64,000 nt of DNA from Friedmanniella luteola (lineage in GTDB: Bacteria; Actinomycetota; Actinomycetes; Propionibacteriales; Propionibacteriaceae), in NCBI RefSeq assembly GCF_900105065.1, contig NZ_LT629749.1, positions 434,001 to 498,000 of the forward strand. Direction: 5' to 3'. Under the pieces are notes generated by a model that saw only the letters and a list, made by a program, of their open reading frames with translations, was not told where the DNA came from and made no database searches. Below, piece by piece: positions 36,475-44,503 of this stretch. The position numbers were made by a program, and so were the translations under genes. Position 1 is the stretch's first letter; each line of letters opens with the position of its first letter.

Positions 36475-36505
36475 ACCTTAGGGCGCGCGCCCGCGGTGCG
36501 GCCAA
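36475..36505 (-). promoter_or_regulatory. Probable bioY promoter
   Basis: On the minus strand TTGGCC (36505-36500), 19-base spacer and TAAGGT (36480-36475); start near 36468 and a leader of about 65 bases. No BirA-type or BioQ/BioR-type operator palindrome is obvious. The same 144-base interval separates bioY from the divergent GH3 gene. Confidence 0.4.
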
Positions 36506-36546
36506 CGGAGGCTCGTTGATGGAACAGTTGCCCCGGGAGGTCTCAC

Positions 36547-37872
36547 ATGTCGTCATCGATGCCCGTCCGCCGCCGCCTGCGGCCCGGGCTCACCGCGCTG
36601 GTGCTCGGTCCGCTGCTGGTCGGGCTGGGCTCCTGCGGGGTCCTCGGCGCGGCGCCCGCGCCCAGCACCTCGAGCGCGGCCGCTCCGACGGGCGCGAGCC
36701 CGGCAGCCCCGTCGTCGTCCCCGGCCGGAGGGCCGTCGGCGTCCGCGTCGGCCAGTGCGGGCGGTCCGGCCGGCCCGGCGTCCACGCCGAGCGGCACGCC
36801 GTCCTCCGGGGCGACCCCCGCCGGGGACGCGGCCGGCCGCTGCGCCGCGCTGGTGCGACGGCTGACGCCGGAGGAGCGGGTGGGGCAGCTGCTGATGGTC
36901 GCGGTCACCTCGACCGGGATGACCGCCGAGCAGGCCGCCGCCGTCGGCCGGACGCAGGCCGGCAGCGTCATCCTGCTGGGCAACTCCACGGCCGGGTTGA
37001 AGGCCGTCCAGGGCGTCGTCGCGGACGTCCGCGCGGCCGCGGTCCGCCCGCAGCGGGTCAACGTCCTGCTGGCCGCCGACCAGGAGGGGGGGCTCGTCCA
37101 GCGGCTCGCGGGCGAGGGCTTCTCCGACATCCCGTCCGCCCAGCAGCAGGCGAGGCTGTCGGACGAGGAGCTGGCGTCGAAGGCCGAGACCTGGGGCGAC
37201 CAGCTGGACCGCGCCGGCATCAACGCCGACCTCGCGCCCGTCGCCGACGTCGTCCCGCGCGAGCTGGCGGCGGTCAACGAGCCGATCGCCGGGTTGCGCC
37301 GGGGCTACGGCTCCTCGCCGTCGGTGGTCGCCGCGAAGGTCGACGCCTTCACCAGCGGCCTGGGGGAGGCCGGCATCGCCACCGCCGTCAAGCACTTCCC
37401 GGGGATCGGGAAGGTGCGCGGCAACACCGACACCGCCACCCGGGTCGTCGACACCACGACCACCCGTCGCGACCCCGGCCTGGCCGGCTTCCGGGCGGCC
37501 GTCGACGCCGGCGTCGACATGGTGATGGTGTCCTCGGTCGTCTACACCAAGATCGACCGCGCCCGGCAGGCCGCGTTCTCGGCCACCGTGGTGGACGGGA
37601 TGATCCGCGGCGACCTCGGATTCGACGGGGTGGTCATCTCCGACGACCTCGCCGCGGCGGCGGTGCAGGACTTCACACCCGGCCGGCGGGTCGTGGGCTT
37701 CGTCCGGGCCGGCGGGGACCTCGCGATCGTCGGCGACCCGACGGAGGCGACGACCATGGCGCAGGCGCTGGTGGAGCGCGCGGCGGCGGACCCGGCGTTC
37801 GCCACCCGGGTCGACGAGAGCGCCGCCCGGGTGCTGGCCCTCAAGGACCGGAGGGGCCTCGCGGACTGCTGA
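36547..37872 (+). CDS. GH3-family beta-N-acetylhexosaminidase-like lipoprotein (NagZ/LpqI type)
   Basis: 441 residues: lipoprotein signal with lipobox GLGSC, a 65-residue Ala/Ser/Pro linker, then a GH3 TIM barrel (VGQLLMVAVTSTGM, LLAADQEGGLVQRL, VKHFPGIGKV, DMVMVSSVVY, nucleophile aspartate in FDGVVISDDL). It would hydrolyse N-acetylglucosamine-containing peptidoglycan fragments at the cell surface. The catalytic dyad loop differs from Gram-negative NagZ: where NagZ has an Asp-Ser-His sequence after the KHFPGHG motif, this protein has KHFPGIG then NTDT. Ribosome site GGGAGG six bases before ATG 36547. Confidence 0.88.
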   Translation: MSSSMPVRRRLRPGLTALVLGPLLVGLGSCGVLGAAPAPSTSSAAAPTGASPAAPSSSPAGGPSASASASAGGPAGPASTPSGTPSSGATPAGDAAGRCAALVRRLTPEERVGQLLMVAVTSTGMTAEQAAAVGRTQAGSVILLGNSTAGLKAVQGVVADVRAAAVRPQRVNVLLAADQEGGLVQRLAGEGFSDIPSAQQQARLSDEELASKAETWGDQLDRAGINADLAPVADVVPRELAAVNEPIAGLRRGYGSSPSVVAAKVDAFTSGLGEAGIATAVKHFPGIGKVRGNTDTATRVVDTTTTRRDPGLAGFRAAVDAGVDMVMVSSVVYTKIDRARQAAFSATVVDGMIRGDLGFDGVVISDDLAAAAVQDFTPGRRVVGFVRAGGDLAIVGDPTEATTMAQALVERAAADPAFATRVDESAARVLALKDRRGLADC

Positions 37873-37896
37873 GCCGCCGCCCGCCCCGGGGAGCCG

Positions 37897-38904
37897 TCAG
37901 CCGTCGACCTGCAGCTGCGCCAGCGCGTCGCGGGCCGGCTGGACCAGCTCGGGGCGGGTGTCGGGGATCGAGGCGTAGTACAGGCCGGAGGTCGCGCCGG
38001 CGGAGACGATGGCCACGAGCAGCAGCTCGCCCTTGGTCTGGAGGCCGTCGATCTCGAAGCTCAGCTGGGACTCCACGACCCAGGCGTCGTGCCCGTCGAT
38101 GGTGGCCTGCTGGTTGACCTTGACCTCGCTGGTCACCGGGGCGTCGCCGTAGAAGGCGCCGAGGATGCACTTCACGACCACCTGCGAGCCCTGCTCGGGG
38201 GAGAAGAAGCCGTCCCCGGCCTGCAGCTCGGCGACCAGGATCGAGGCGACCCAGCTCGACCTGGGCTGGTACTCGGCCTCGACGGTGATCTGCTGCACCT
38301 TGGTGTCGGTGCCGAAGGGCACCCGGTCGTCGTACTCCGGGGGCGACCAGGGGGCACCCAGCCGCGGGTAGGAGACGGGACCGCCGTGCACCCGGCCGTC
38401 GGCGGGGTCGGGGGTGGCCGTCGGGTTCTCCTCGGGTGTCGGGCAGGCGTTCTGGCTGCCCTGGCCGCCGGGGATCGGGGAGAACCCGCCGCCGGAGCCG
38501 GTGGCGGCCCGCACGGCCACCACGGCGAGGACGACCAGGACCACGACGACGGCGGCCCCGGCCAGCCACCAGCCCAACGGGCTGCGCTTGCGGGCCGTCT
38601 GCTGGTACTGCGGGTAGGCGTGACCAGCGGCCCCGGAGGTCGCGTAGCCGGCGCCCGGGCCGGCCCCCGAGCCGCCGGTGTGGCCGCCGCCGTAGGCCTG
38701 GCCGGAGCCGTAGCCGGTGCCGGTCCCCGGCTGAGCACCGAGCGGTTGGGCGGACGCGGGAGCGGGCGCGTTCACGAGGCCCTGGGCGGGCGCCGGGGCG
38801 CTGGGGTTGGGGGAGGTCGCGGCGGACCAGGCCCGCCCGTCCCAGTAGCGGTAGAGGTCCTGCCCACCGCCGGGATCGGGGTACCAGCCTGCCTGTGCGC
38901 TCAC
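37897..38904 (-). CDS. DUF2510 membrane-anchored protein
   Basis: 335 residues. N-terminal DUF2510 module (GWYPDPGGGQDLYRYWDGRAW), then an 80-residue Gly/Ala/Tyr/Pro-rich low-complexity cytoplasmic region, one membrane helix at about 110-132 after RKRSPLGWW, and an extracytoplasmic domain of about 190 residues. That domain has a cysteine pair and mixed beta strands (VPFGTDTKVQQITVEAEY; SGLYYASIPDTRPELV) with no recognised function. TAGACT (38917-38912) ends seven bases before the GTG, so the message is probably leaderless. Common in actinobacteria, role unknown. Confidence 0.8.
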   Translation of the reverse strand: MSAQAGWYPDPGGGQDLYRYWDGRAWSAATSPNPSAPAPAQGLVNAPAPASAQPLGAQPGTGTGYGSGQAYGGGHTGGSGAGPGAGYATSGAAGHAYPQYQQTARKRSPLGWWLAGAAVVVVLVVLAVVAVRAATGSGGGFSPIPGGQGSQNACPTPEENPTATPDPADGRVHGGPVSYPRLGAPWSPPEYDDRVPFGTDTKVQQITVEAEYQPRSSWVASILVAELQAGDGFFSPEQGSQVVVKCILGAFYGDAPVTSEVKVNQQATIDGHDAWVVESQLSFEIDGLQTKGELLLVAIVSAGATSGLYYASIPDTRPELVQPARDALAQLQVDG

Positions 38905-39053
38905 GCCGGCGAGTCTAGGCGGTGGGTGGGGTGCGACCAGGGTCGTTCACGGGGTCGTCACCCAACCCACAGGCCTGTCTCAGGACGTGTGGCTGCCGAC
39001 CCCCCAACCAGGCACACGGAGCGCGGTCCGCGCCCGAGCGGAGCGAGGGCAAC

Positions 39054-39833
39054 TCAGCCGAAGCGGCCGGTGATGTAGTCCTCGGTCGCCTTCTCGTTCG
39101 GGTTGGAGAAGATCTTCTCCGTCGAGCCGATCTCCACCAGCCGGCCCGGCTTGCCCTGGGCGGCGAGGTTGAAGAACGCCGTCTGGTCGCTCACCCGGGC
39201 GGCCTGCTGCATGTTGTGGGTGACGATCACCACCGTGTAGTCCTCCTTCAGCTCACCGATCAGGTCCTCGATGGCGAGCGTGGAGATGGGGTCGAGCGCC
39301 GAGCACGGCTCGTCCATCAGGATGACCTCGGGCTGGACGGCGATGGCGCGGGCGATGCAGAGCCGCTGCTGCTGACCACCCGAGAGGCCGGAGCCGGGCT
39401 TGTCGAGCCGGTCCTTCACCTCGTTCCACAGGTTCGCGCCCTGCAGCGAGGTCTCCAGCAGCTCCTTCGACTTGGCGGAGGACATCCGCTGGTTGTTCAG
39501 CCGCACCCCGGCCAGCACGTTGTCCGCGATCGACATGGTGGGGAAGGGGTTCGGGCGCTGGAACACCATCCCGACCTGGCGCCGCACCCGCACCGGGTCG
39601 ACGCCCGGGCCGTAGAGGTCGTCGCCGTCCAGCCGGACCGAGCCCTCGACGTAGGCGCCGGGGATCACCTCGTGCATCCGGTTGAGGGTGCGGAGGAACG
39701 TCGACTTGCCGCACCCGGACGGACCGATGAAGGCGGTGACGGTCCGGGGCTCGACGGTCAGCTGGACGTCCTCGACCGCCTTGAAGGAGCCGTAGTAGAC
39801 GTTGAGGTCCTTGACCTCGATGCGCTTCGACAT
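39054..39833 (-). CDS. pstB: Phosphate ABC transporter ATP-binding protein PstB
   Basis: 259-residue ABC ATPase that powers high-affinity phosphate uptake. Walker [19 protein letters not shown]-loop [13 protein letters not shown], signature [16 protein letters not shown], Walker [14 protein letters not shown] and H-loop [13 protein letters not shown] are all intact; NPFP and SALDPIST are typical of PstB. It is the last gene of pstS-pstC-pstA-pstB, 25 bases after pstA. No phoU follows here; the next 150 bases carry no gene. Confidence 0.97.
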   Translation of the reverse strand: MSKRIEVKDLNVYYGSFKAVEDVQLTVEPRTVTAFIGPSGCGKSTFLRTLNRMHEVIPGAYVEGSVRLDGDDLYGPGVDPVRVRRQVGMVFQRPNPFPTMSIADNVLAGVRLNNQRMSSAKSKELLETSLQGANLWNEVKDRLDKPGSGLSGGQQQRLCIARAIAVQPEVILMDEPCSALDPISTLAIEDLIGELKEDYTVVIVTHNMQQAARVSDQTAFFNLAAQGKPGRLVEIGSTEKIFSNPNEKATEDYITGRFG

Positions 39834-39858
39834 GTCTGTTCTTCCTGGGTGCGCCGGC

Positions 39859-40926
39859 TCAGCGGCCGGTCTTGGGAGCGAAACGGGCGGCGATGAGGCG
39901 GCCGGCGAGGTTGAGCACCATGACGATGATGACCAGGGTCAGGGCGCCGGCCCAGGCCCGGTCGACGTAGGCCGAGGCCGGGTTGCCCTGGTCGACGTAG
40001 GAGCGGTAGACGAACACCGGCAGCGTCATCATCGGACCGTCGAGCGGGGAGTTGTTGAGGCTCTGGGTGAAGCCGGACGCGACCAGCAGCGGCGCCGTCT
40101 CCCCGATCACCCGGGCGATGGCGAGCATGACGCCGGTGACGATGCCGGCCAGCGCCGTCGGCAGCACCACCTTGGTGATGGTCAGCCACTTCGGCACCCC
40201 GAGCGCGAAGGCGGCCTCGCGGAGCTCGTTCGGGACGATCTTGAGCAGCTCCTCGACCGAGCGGACGACGACGGGGATCATCAGCACGCTCAGGGCGACG
40301 GCGCCGGCCAGGCCGGACTTGGTGCCCGGGCCGAAGAAGATCACGAACAGGGCGTAGGCGAAGAGCCCCGCGACGATCGACGGGATGCCCGTCATCACGT
40401 CGACGAAGAAGGTGATGCTGCGGGCCAGCCGACCGCGGCCGTACTCGACCAGGTAGATGGCGGCGAGCAGGCCGATGGGGACCGAGATCAGGGTGGCGAT
40501 GCCGGTGACCCAGAGGGTCCCGGTGATCGCGTGCACCGCGCCGCCGCCCTCGCCGACCACGCTGCGCATCGAGTAGGTGAAGAAGGTGCCGTCGAACCGG
40601 TCGGCCCCGCGACCGACCACCGAGACCACGAGCGAGATCAGCGGCAGCAGCGCCAGGCCGAAGGCGCTGGTGACCAGGGTGGTCGCCAGCCGGTCCTTGG
40701 CCTTGCGGGAGCCCTCGACGGCGGCCGAGAGGGCCGTGGACACGACGACGTAGAGCAGCACCGCCACGAGGAGGACGCGGATCAGGCCGAGCGAGCCGAA
40801 CGCGGCGAAGAGCGACAGCGAGGCGACCAGGCACACGGCCAGCAGCAGGCCGGTGGACCAGCGCGGCAGCCGGCCGGCGGTCAGCGTGACCGGGCCCGGC
40901 GGGCGGGTGGCGACGGAGGTGCTCAT
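39859..40926 (-). CDS. pstA: Phosphate ABC transporter permease PstA
   Basis: 355-residue membrane permease. The N-terminal 120 residues carry three extra helices ([18 protein letters not shown] and following) that most PstA proteins lack; the transport domain then shows [43 protein letters not shown] and the coupling motif region [20 protein letters not shown] followed by [11 protein letters not shown]. The start ATG shares a base with the pstC stop. Forms a heterodimer with PstC. Confidence 0.95.
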   Translation of the reverse strand: MSTSVATRPPGPVTLTAGRLPRWSTGLLLAVCLVASLSLFAAFGSLGLIRVLLVAVLLYVVVSTALSAAVEGSRKAKDRLATTLVTSAFGLALLPLISLVVSVVGRGADRFDGTFFTYSMRSVVGEGGGAVHAITGTLWVTGIATLISVPIGLLAAIYLVEYGRGRLARSITFFVDVMTGIPSIVAGLFAYALFVIFFGPGTKSGLAGAVALSVLMIPVVVRSVEELLKIVPNELREAAFALGVPKWLTITKVVLPTALAGIVTGVMLAIARVIGETAPLLVASGFTQSLNNSPLDGPMMTLPVFVYRSYVDQGNPASAYVDRAWAGALTLVIIVMVLNLAGRLIAARFAPKTGR

Positions 40927-41951
40927 CAGTTGGCTCCCGAGAACTCTTTGCGCCGGTTGATGACCGCGCGCGCGACGCTGTTGACGGCCAGGGTGATCAC
41001 GAACAGCACGAGGCCGGTGGCGATCAGCTGGTTGGTGCCCAGGCCGTAGGCCTCGGGGAAGGACAGGGCGATGTTGGCCGCGATGGTGCTGGGGTTGGTC
41101 GACTGCAGCAGCGCGAACGAGATGATGGCCGACGGCGAGAGGACGAGCGCGACCGCCATCGTCTCGCCCAGGGCGCGGCCGAGACCCAGCATGCTCGCCG
41201 AGATGATCCCGGGGCGGGCGAACGGCAGCACCGCCATCGTGATCATCTCCCAGCGCGTCGCGCCGAGGGCGAGCGCGGCCTCCTCGTGCAGGCGCGGGGT
41301 CTGCAGGAAGACCTCGCGGCTGAGGGCGGTCACGATCGGCAGGATCATCACGGCGAGGACCAGGGCGGCGGTGAAGATCGTCCGGCCGGTGCCCGAGGCG
41401 GGGCCGGCGAAGAGCGGGATGAAGCCGAGGTTCTCGGTCAGCCAGAGGTAGACCGGCTGGACCAGCGGGCCGAGCACGCTGATGCCCCACAGGCCGTAGA
41501 CGACCGAGGGCACGGCGGCCAGCAGGTCGATCACGTAGCCCAGCCCTGCCGCCAGCCGGCGGGGGGCGAAGTGGGAGATGAACAGGGCGATGGCGATGGC
41601 GACCGGGACGCCCATGACCATCGCCAGGAAGGCGGCCCAGACGGTGCCGAAGGCGAGCGGCAGCACGTAGCGGAGGGTGTTCCCGAAGGGCAGGTCGTCC
41701 ACCGCGCTGGTGAAGGCCGGGATGCCCTGCGCCACGAGGAAGGCGGCCACCAGGGCCAGGATGATGAGGATCAGGGTGCCCGAGCCGGTCGAGAGCCCCT
41801 CGAAGATCCGGTCACCGGGCCGCTTCACGGCCTTGGTGGCCGTCGTCGCGGCAGTGCGGCGGGGCGGCTCCGCCGGGGGCGGGTCCGCCCTGAAGGTCGG
41901 CGCACTGCCCACCTGGGTGTCGGCGATCCGATCGGGTTCGATCTGCGTCAT
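40926..41951 (-). CDS. pstC: Phosphate ABC transporter permease PstC
   Basis: 341-residue permease with a 45-residue hydrophilic N-terminus and about six helices. Typical segments: ILALVAAFLVAQGIPAF, LPLAFGTVWAAFLAMVMGVPV, AAVPSVVYGLWGISVLGP, the EAALALGATRWEMITMAVLP coupling helix and GLGRALGETMAVALVL. ATG 41951 is chosen because AGGGGAC precedes it; an upstream in-frame ATG has no ribosome site. Lies 103 bases after pstS in the same direction. Confidence 0.95.
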   Translation of the reverse strand: MTQIEPDRIADTQVGSAPTFRADPPPAEPPRRTAATTATKAVKRPGDRIFEGLSTGSGTLILIILALVAAFLVAQGIPAFTSAVDDLPFGNTLRYVLPLAFGTVWAAFLAMVMGVPVAIAIALFISHFAPRRLAAGLGYVIDLLAAVPSVVYGLWGISVLGPLVQPVYLWLTENLGFIPLFAGPASGTGRTIFTAALVLAVMILPIVTALSREVFLQTPRLHEEAALALGATRWEMITMAVLPFARPGIISASMLGLGRALGETMAVALVLSPSAIISFALLQSTNPSTIAANIALSFPEAYGLGTNQLIATGLVLFVITLAVNSVARAVINRRKEFSGAN

Positions 41952-42054
41952 GTCCCCTGCTCCACGGAAGTGGTGGCTGTTGGACCACATCGAACCACCG
42001 ACGACCCCTCCCCGGAGGAGTGGTCGTCGGCGGTCCCGTGGCGGATCTCCTGGA

Positions 42055-43179
42055 TCAGGAGATCTTGGCGGCCGCGGCCTCGACCTCGGTGGACAGCTTC
42101 TCCGACAGCGGCGCCATCTTGGCGGTCGCGACGGCGTCCTGCTGGCCCTTGGCGGACGCGACGTAGCTGAGGTAGCCCTTCACCTTGGCGGCGACGGCCG
42201 GGTCCTCGTACTTCTCGCAGGCGATGGCGTAGGACAGCAGCACGACGGGGTAGACGTCGCCCTCGGCCTTGCGGTCGATCTTGACGACGATGTCGCTGGC
42301 GCTGCGGCCCTCGGTGTCGCGCGGGGAGTTGTCGATGACGGCTGCGGCGGCCTCGGCCGACGGGGCCAGGAACTTGTCGCCGACCTTGATCTCGGCCACG
42401 CCCAGGTCGCCGGCCTTCGAGGCGTCGGCGTAGCCGATCGTCCCGTTGCCGTTGGTCACCGCGTCCACCACACCCGAGGTCTGCGGGGCGGCCTCGCCGC
42501 CCTCGTAGGCCCACTCGCCGTCGGGCTCGGCGTCCCACACCGACGGGGCGACGGTGTGCAGGTAGTCGGTGAAGTTCTCGGTGGTGCCCGAGTCGTCCGC
42601 GCGGTGCACGGCGGTGATGTTGGTGCTGGGCAGGGTGGCGCCCTCGTTCAGCGCCTTGATCTTGGCGTCGTCCCAGGTCTTGATGTCGCCCTTGAAGATG
42701 CCGGCGAGGGTCTCCGCGTCGAGCTTCAGGTCGTCGACGCCGTCGAGCTTGTAGATGACGGCGATGGGCGAGACGTAGATCGGCAGGTCGATCGCGGCCG
42801 AGCCGTCGGCGCAGCGCGAGGAGCTCAGCGACGCGGCCGAGGCCTCCTCGGCGGTCAGCGCGCGGTCCGAGCCGGCGAAGTCGGCCCCGCCACCGGCGAA
42901 GGCGTCACGGCCGGCGCCCGAGCCGTCGGGGGAGTAATTGACGGTGACGTCGGGGTTCGCGGTCTGGAAGGCGGCGGCCCAGGTCTCCTGCGCGGTGGCG
43001 GCGGACGAGGCGCCGATCCCGGTGAGGGTGCCGGTCAGGCTGGCGGTGCCGGCGCTCCCGCTCCCGCTGGCGGCCGGCTCGGTGCCGCTGCCGCCCTCGT
43101 TGGCCGCGCAGGCCGAGAGGCCGAGCGAGAGCGAGGCGACTGCTGCGCACGCAGCAACGCTCAGGCGTGAGATCTTCAC
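42055..43179 (-). CDS. pstS: Phosphate-binding lipoprotein PstS
   Basis: 374-residue extracytoplasmic phosphate receptor. Signal peptide with lipobox LGLSAC, a short Gly/Ser/Ala linker, then the PstS fold: GIGASSAATAQETWAAAF, VNYSPDGSGAGRDAFAGG, DFAGSDRALT, VHRADDSGTTENFTDYLH and VVLLSYAIACEKYED. The phosphate-contacting GSGxG and RxDDSGTT motifs are intact. GTG 43179 lies seven bases after AAAGGGG. A two-repeat PHO box 117 bases upstream implies PhoP control under phosphate shortage. Confidence 0.96.
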   Translation of the reverse strand: MKISRLSVAACAAVASLSLGLSACAANEGGSGTEPAASGSGSAGTASLTGTLTGIGASSAATAQETWAAAFQTANPDVTVNYSPDGSGAGRDAFAGGGADFAGSDRALTAEEASAASLSSSRCADGSAAIDLPIYVSPIAVIYKLDGVDDLKLDAETLAGIFKGDIKTWDDAKIKALNEGATLPSTNITAVHRADDSGTTENFTDYLHTVAPSVWDAEPDGEWAYEGGEAAPQTSGVVDAVTNGNGTIGYADASKAGDLGVAEIKVGDKFLAPSAEAAAAVIDNSPRDTEGRSASDIVVKIDRKAEGDVYPVVLLSYAIACEKYEDPAVAAKVKGYLSYVASAKGQQDAVATAKMAPLSEKLSTEVEAAAAKIS

Positions 43180-43295
43180 GGGTCCCCTTTCGGAAGGACA
43201 TGATGGAGCACTGGTGAGTTCAGGTCCGGGGACGTCGTCGTGACCCCCGTCGACCCGCAACGTACGCAGCGGAGTTGTCCGGTTGGACCGCGCGA

Positions 43296-43313
43296 GGTGA
43301 ACGCTGGGTGAAC
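43296..43313 (-). promoter_or_regulatory. PHO box (PhoP-binding direct repeat) upstream of pstS
   Basis: On the pstS strand the sequence GTTCACCCAGCGTTCACC has two GTTCACC units with an 11-base period, the layout of actinobacterial PhoP direct repeats. A -10-like TACGTT (43264-43259) lies downstream, giving a start near 43252. No other gene lies in 43180-43415. Confidence 0.8.
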
Positions 43314-43415
43314 GAACGGCGCGAAGCCTGCTCAGGGGCTTGACGCGGCGGCGCCCGGGTCTTCGGCGCTGGACGCTTCAGGTCATCGACCGGCGGGCCG
43401 GCCGGCGCGACGCCC

Positions 43416-44360
43416 TCAGGCCTGGGGGCGGTGCCGCTCCAGGGCGTGCACCTCGCCGTCCCCGGTCAGGTGGGCGACGAGGAACTCCCCCGTCACCAGC
43501 GACGTCGGCACCATGTCGAGCGCCTCGAGGACGTGCGGCAGCACCGGCCGGTGGACGCAGATGACCGTCGGGAGGTGGTCGGCCGCCGCCTGGTTGCGGA
43601 TCCGGGTGACCAGCCGCGCGACGCCCTTGGCGTCGGAGGTGCCCTCCTCCTCGCTGAGCTGGCCGTAGGTCTCCACCCGCAGCTCGCGGTGGTGCGCGTA
43701 GGGCATCAGCGTGCTGATGCAGCGGGCGGAGGTCGAGCTGACCAGCCGTTCGGCGCCGTAGGCCGCCAGCATCGGGATCAGCAGCCGGGCCTGCCGGCGG
43801 CCGCGGGAGTTGATCGGCCGGGCCGCGTCCTTGCGGGACCAGTCCTTGCGGTCCATCGCCTTGGCGTGCCGGACGATCACCAGCGGCGTCGTGACCGGCT
43901 GGGTCAGCTGCTGCTGGACCAGGAAGCGGTCGTGCTCGAAGGTGAGCCGGCTGAGGGCTGCCTTCAGGGGCAGCCAGGAGACGACGTCGACCTCGTGGTC
44001 GGGGGCCCGGCCGACCGCCGAGACCACCGAGCCCGACCACCAGTCGACGCGCTTGAGCCCTGCCCCGCGGTCGTAGGTGACCTGGTCCAGCGGGCTGCCC
44101 AGCCGGATGGAGACACCGGTCTCCTCCTGGACCTCCCGGACCGCGCACGCCGGCAGCGACTCCCCGGCCTCCAGCTTGCCCTTCGGCAGCGACCAGTCGT
44201 CGTAGCGCTTGCGGTGCACGATCACCACCTCGGTGCCCCGGGTCGGGTGCTCCCGGGTGACCAGGGCGCCCGCCGCCAGGACCGGCCGCTGACGCGGGCG
44301 CGTGCGGCTCGTGGTGCGGCCGGCGGCCACCGGCCGCTCCAGCATCTTCACCGGCACCAC
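43416..44360 (-). CDS. mutT1: MutT1-like NUDIX hydrolase with C-terminal histidine phosphatase domain
   Basis: 314 residues in two domains. Residues 28-150: NUDIX box (LPKGKLEAGESLPACAVREV then QEETGVSIRLG) after HRKRYDDWSLPKGK. Residues 160-310: SixA-like histidine phosphatase with VIVRHAKAMDRKDW. The same fusion in mycobacterial MutT1 removes 8-oxo-dGTP and related nucleotides, and may hydrolyse diadenosine polyphosphates. GTG start at 44360 (44357 also possible). It follows ppk1 on the same strand, separated by a 24-bp tandem repeat; the operon order mshD-ppk1-mutT1 links it to polyphosphate metabolism. Confidence 0.9.
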   Translation of the reverse strand: MVPVKMLERPVAAGRTTSRTRPRQRPVLAAGALVTREHPTRGTEVVIVHRKRYDDWSLPKGKLEAGESLPACAVREVQEETGVSIRLGSPLDQVTYDRGAGLKRVDWWSGSVVSAVGRAPDHEVDVVSWLPLKAALSRLTFEHDRFLVQQQLTQPVTTPLVIVRHAKAMDRKDWSRKDAARPINSRGRRQARLLIPMLAAYGAERLVSSTSARCISTLMPYAHHRELRVETYGQLSEEEGTSDAKGVARLVTRIRNQAAADHLPTVICVHRPVLPHVLEALDMVPTSLVTGEFLVAHLTGDGEVHALERHRPQA

Positions 44361-44431
44361 GACGCCACCCCGGACCCCCCGAGGACGCTCATCGCGCCTG
44401 CTCCGCCGTGCTCACGTGGCCCATCCCACCC

Positions 44432-44503
44432 CGCTCGACCACACCCTGCTCACTTCGCTCGACCACACCCTGCTCACTTCGCTCGACCACACCCTGCTCA
44501 CTT
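44432..44503. repeat. Three exact 24-bp tandem repeats at the ppk1 3' end
   Basis: The unit CGCTCGACCACACCCTGCTCACTT occurs three times without a mismatch (44432-44455, 44456-44479, 44480-44503). On the ppk1 strand the unit contains GAGCGAAGTGAGC, and the ppk1 stop TGA (44500-44498) lies inside the first copy read; the next two units would add in-frame EVSRVWSS repeats if the stop were lost. It fills the space between ppk1 and mutT1. Copy number may vary between strains. Confidence 0.9.

Noticed and set aside
38941-38965. Possible second PHO box (GTTCAC and GTCACC at an 11-base step) upstream of the DUF2510 gene
   Set aside because: Only one of the two units approaches the consensus and it lies upstream of an ordinary leaderless promoter; too weak beside the pstS site.
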